Source: Pachyseris speciosa
Lineage: Eukaryota; Cnidaria; Anthozoa; Scleractinia; Pachyseridae
NCBI GenBank assembly: GCA_016490735.1
Contig: JAEMWC010000748.1
Location: forward strand, 93,501 to 157,500
Reading direction: 5' to 3'
DNA length: 64,000 bases
Positions 62,067 to 64,000 of the stretch are shown here, in pieces; within the stretch, counting starts at the first letter, position 1; each line of letters opens with the position of its first letter. A program made the position numbers and the translations under genes. The notes beneath the pieces are model-generated. The model ran no database searches and had not been told where the DNA came from. It was given only the letters and a program-made list of their open reading frames with translations.

Positions 62067-63387
62067 ATAGAAGCGAGAAAAAACAATGCAGAGTTAAATG
62101 TCCAACTGAAGCGGCACTATTATTCTTAATGTGCGAGTCGTCCTCTTACTTCATCTTTTCCCGCCGTGTTTGGACCGTTCTGAATTTTCTCCTATATTTC
62201 TTTTGTCACAGACAAGCGATGAAAGTGATGACTTGGGTGAAGGTTCTGTGGACACGAAACCAGAGAAAGAAGCGAAACCCGGAGATCAAGCAGAAGTTGT
62301 GGCAAGTCATGCAAATCCACCATCATTGAAAAGGTGAGACATTTTCACCAGACAGCTTAATACAAAGGGTTTTGTGTAATGAAGAATTAACGGGACTGGT
62401 AAAGCTCAGCCTTTTTCTTCGATTTTTCAGATCGTTGAAAACTAACAGCGATGGCACTGTTGAACGAATTGGCAACAGCACTGTCTTTGTTGGGACAACA
62501 CCCCGACGAATTCGTCGACAACATTTCCGGGAGATGTCGGATCTACTCGGATTTTCTTCGGAAATCGACTTCGCTAAAGCTGTCGTGGAGAGTACTGGCA
62601 CTGAAAGGCGGGGATGTTGAAGCGCTTCTACGTAAACAGAAACCCAGATTTGTCGGCTCTGTCCTGTTTTACGACCAAAGTAGAGATGTCAGGGGTAACC
62701 TCGGACAACGAGAGACAAGATTTTAAGCGTGCTAAGAGATCATTGAAGAAACCACGAGAAACTGAAGACCACGTAATGCGCAAAAAGTCGGAGAAAACTC
62801 TAAAGAAACCAAGAACGAAGGTGAAAGTACATGGGAAAGATGTGAGTTCTGAAGAAAGTTATGAAAGACATGAAAATCAATTGCTGACTTGGATAATTCG
62901 CACGGTAGAAAGGTACTTTGTTCTGCAGTTTCTCTCCAAGAGAAAAAGGAAGCAGATTTGAAAAAAAGAACTAAAAAGATTGAAGTCAATGAGGCTTCCA
63001 AGGATATGAACTGCAACATAGAGAGTGTTACTAATCTAAATGCAGAAAATGTACAACTGGATCGAAGGACCTTCTGGTAATTCAAGGAAATCAACTACAA
63101 ACAGAAGACGAGCAATGTAGTTTATCAGCGTTGGAATCGAACAAGAGATACAGTGTTGAATTTCAAGGCTCGTCTATCGATAATACCGACTCGGTTACGT
63201 CAGTGTCCATTTTGGACGAGTTTTTGTCAACTAGTTCTTGTAGAGGTGGTCGAAAAAGCGTGAATGTGGATAAAAGTGGGAAGTTAAACGTTGTAGCATT
63301 AAAGAAAAAGACAATTTGATGGTCATGAAAGACAAAGAAACTGTTAAGAAGATGAAACCTAGCTCTGTTCTAGATCAGTTCATTTAG

Positions 63388-64000
63388 GTTTTACGGTGCC
63401 CATCGCAAGGAACTTTTAGTTAGAATACTCGTGGTGCATCGTGTTTTCACCCATTAAAACTCCAAATTCAAGTTCTGGCTTACCTCGCTGATTTAGTGGT
63501 TGAAAATTGGACATGAAAAGGAATAAAGAAAGGCCGCAATACCGAAACGCAGTTTGGAACACAGATGAATAATTGCAGAGTTGCACGATCCCATAAGCAT
63601 TAGCTTTAACTATCATCGTGCTGAAATTTTTATAAAATGTAGAAAAAACGGATCTGTATGGATCAGTTCTCGAAGAAAGAATGGCTCAGAATTCGTGTTT
63701 TGAAAATGACAGATGAAGATCCAACATGATGGCCGTTTAAACTATTGACAAACTGTTTTTTTTTGTGTGTCTTTTCTGTGGTACCTCGGAACAGTAATTT
63801 TTAAACACGATTATATCTATATTCTAAGCATTTTATTATATTTTAGCTTGTGAATATTCAATTTTAACATTGGTTATATTATGGCCAAAAAGTCTCATTT
63901 TAGCAATTAAGAACAATCCTTTGACAATCTGACTTTAAAAATTGAACCAATTTTGGGGGCAGATTGGCTAAGCTTCCCGCGACGTGTTTCAGCCGAGCAT
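63388..64000 (+). other. 3' flank of copy B, to window end
   Basis: Matches 45250-46890 without the retroelement insertion. It keeps candidate polyadenylation words ATTAAA at about 63453 and AATAAA at about 63521. No further gene is seen before the window ends inside the duplicated segment. Confidence 0.65.

Larger units (their letters stand above)
49145..63387 (+). pseudogene. Partial ERCC6L2 duplicate, inactivated
   Basis: Exon equivalents: 49145-49323 (12), 50206-50289 (13), 50797-50922 (15), 53799-53981 (16), 54431-54672 (17), 56964-57063 (18), 57537-57776 (19), 58574-59415 (20), 59967-60061 (21), 60811-60964 (22), 61605-61830 (23), 62212-62333 (24), 62431-63387 (25). All have the same lengths as the parent except the last. 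Exons 1-11 (Tudor, Walker A, DEVH) are absent. Exon 14 is deleted, so joining 13 to 15 breaks frame. Conserved residues are changed: LTGTP to [13 protein letters not shown] to FFLGRTTD, FSRST to FSQST. The last exon has four one-base deletions (G run 62610-62613; about 62882-62890; 63043; A run 63286-63288). Splice sites are mostly kept. No ATPase can be made. A shortened protein of the lobe 2/C-terminal exons is conceivable but unlikely. Confidence 0.92.
48425..64000 (+). repeat. Second segment of the tandem duplication (copy B)
   Basis: Direct repeat of about 24000-46890. It starts within the sequence of ERCC6L2 intron 11 and continues past the 3' end to the window edge. It lacks the equivalent of 26410-31640 (exon 14 and the nested collagen-Ig gene) and of the three copy A insertions. 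It has its own insertions at 49390-49571 and 51608-53706. Confidence 0.92.

Overview
The window is metazoan nuclear DNA, most likely from an anthozoan cnidarian and perhaps a reef-building coral. It is AT-rich, its genes are split by many short introns, and it is full of small foldback elements, tRNA-derived SINEs, CR1/L2-like and Penelope-like retroelement pieces, and a DMRT gene carrying both DM and DMA domains. The species is an inference; the animal gene structures can be read directly.

Layout. 1-4163 is non-coding. 4164-8639 (minus) is a two-exon DMRT4/5 (DMRTA)-type transcription factor gene with a 3.4 kb intron. 8640-15873 is intergenic, with CCAAT-rich sequence next to the DMRT start and one SINE. 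15874-45249 (plus) is a complete 25-exon ERCC6L2 gene (Snf2-family DNA repair translocase). I joined the exons by GT/AG sites and phase; every junction keeps frame and gives 1675 codons before the stop. A three-exon gene lies on the opposite strand (27958-30827) inside ERCC6L2 intron 14. It encodes a predicted type II membrane protein with a collagen triple helix, three Ig domains and a CNTNAP-like fibrinogen domain.

From about 48425 to the window end is a second, partial copy of ERCC6L2. It starts in intron 11, so it lacks the Walker A and DEVH exons. It has also lost exon 14, carries LTGTQ in place of LTGTP, has four one-base deletions in the last exon, and holds a CR1/L2-like insertion. 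It reads as a pseudogene made by tandem duplication. Divergence from the parent is uneven: clearly diverged before about 36.25 kb (parent coordinates), almost identical from about 36.27 to 40.56 kb, then intermediate. This suggests gene conversion, or mixed haplotypes in the assembly.

Each copy has its own later insertions. The parent has a TA-flanked foldback, a Penelope-like block, an RT fragment and a 13-unit 82-bp minisatellite; the duplicate has a different foldback, a CR1/L2-like element and a single minisatellite unit. Intron 7 of ERCC6L2 holds, on the minus strand, a sequence that folds as a type I hammerhead ribozyme, the signature of animal retrozymes and Penelope-like elements. It is probably the least expected feature here.
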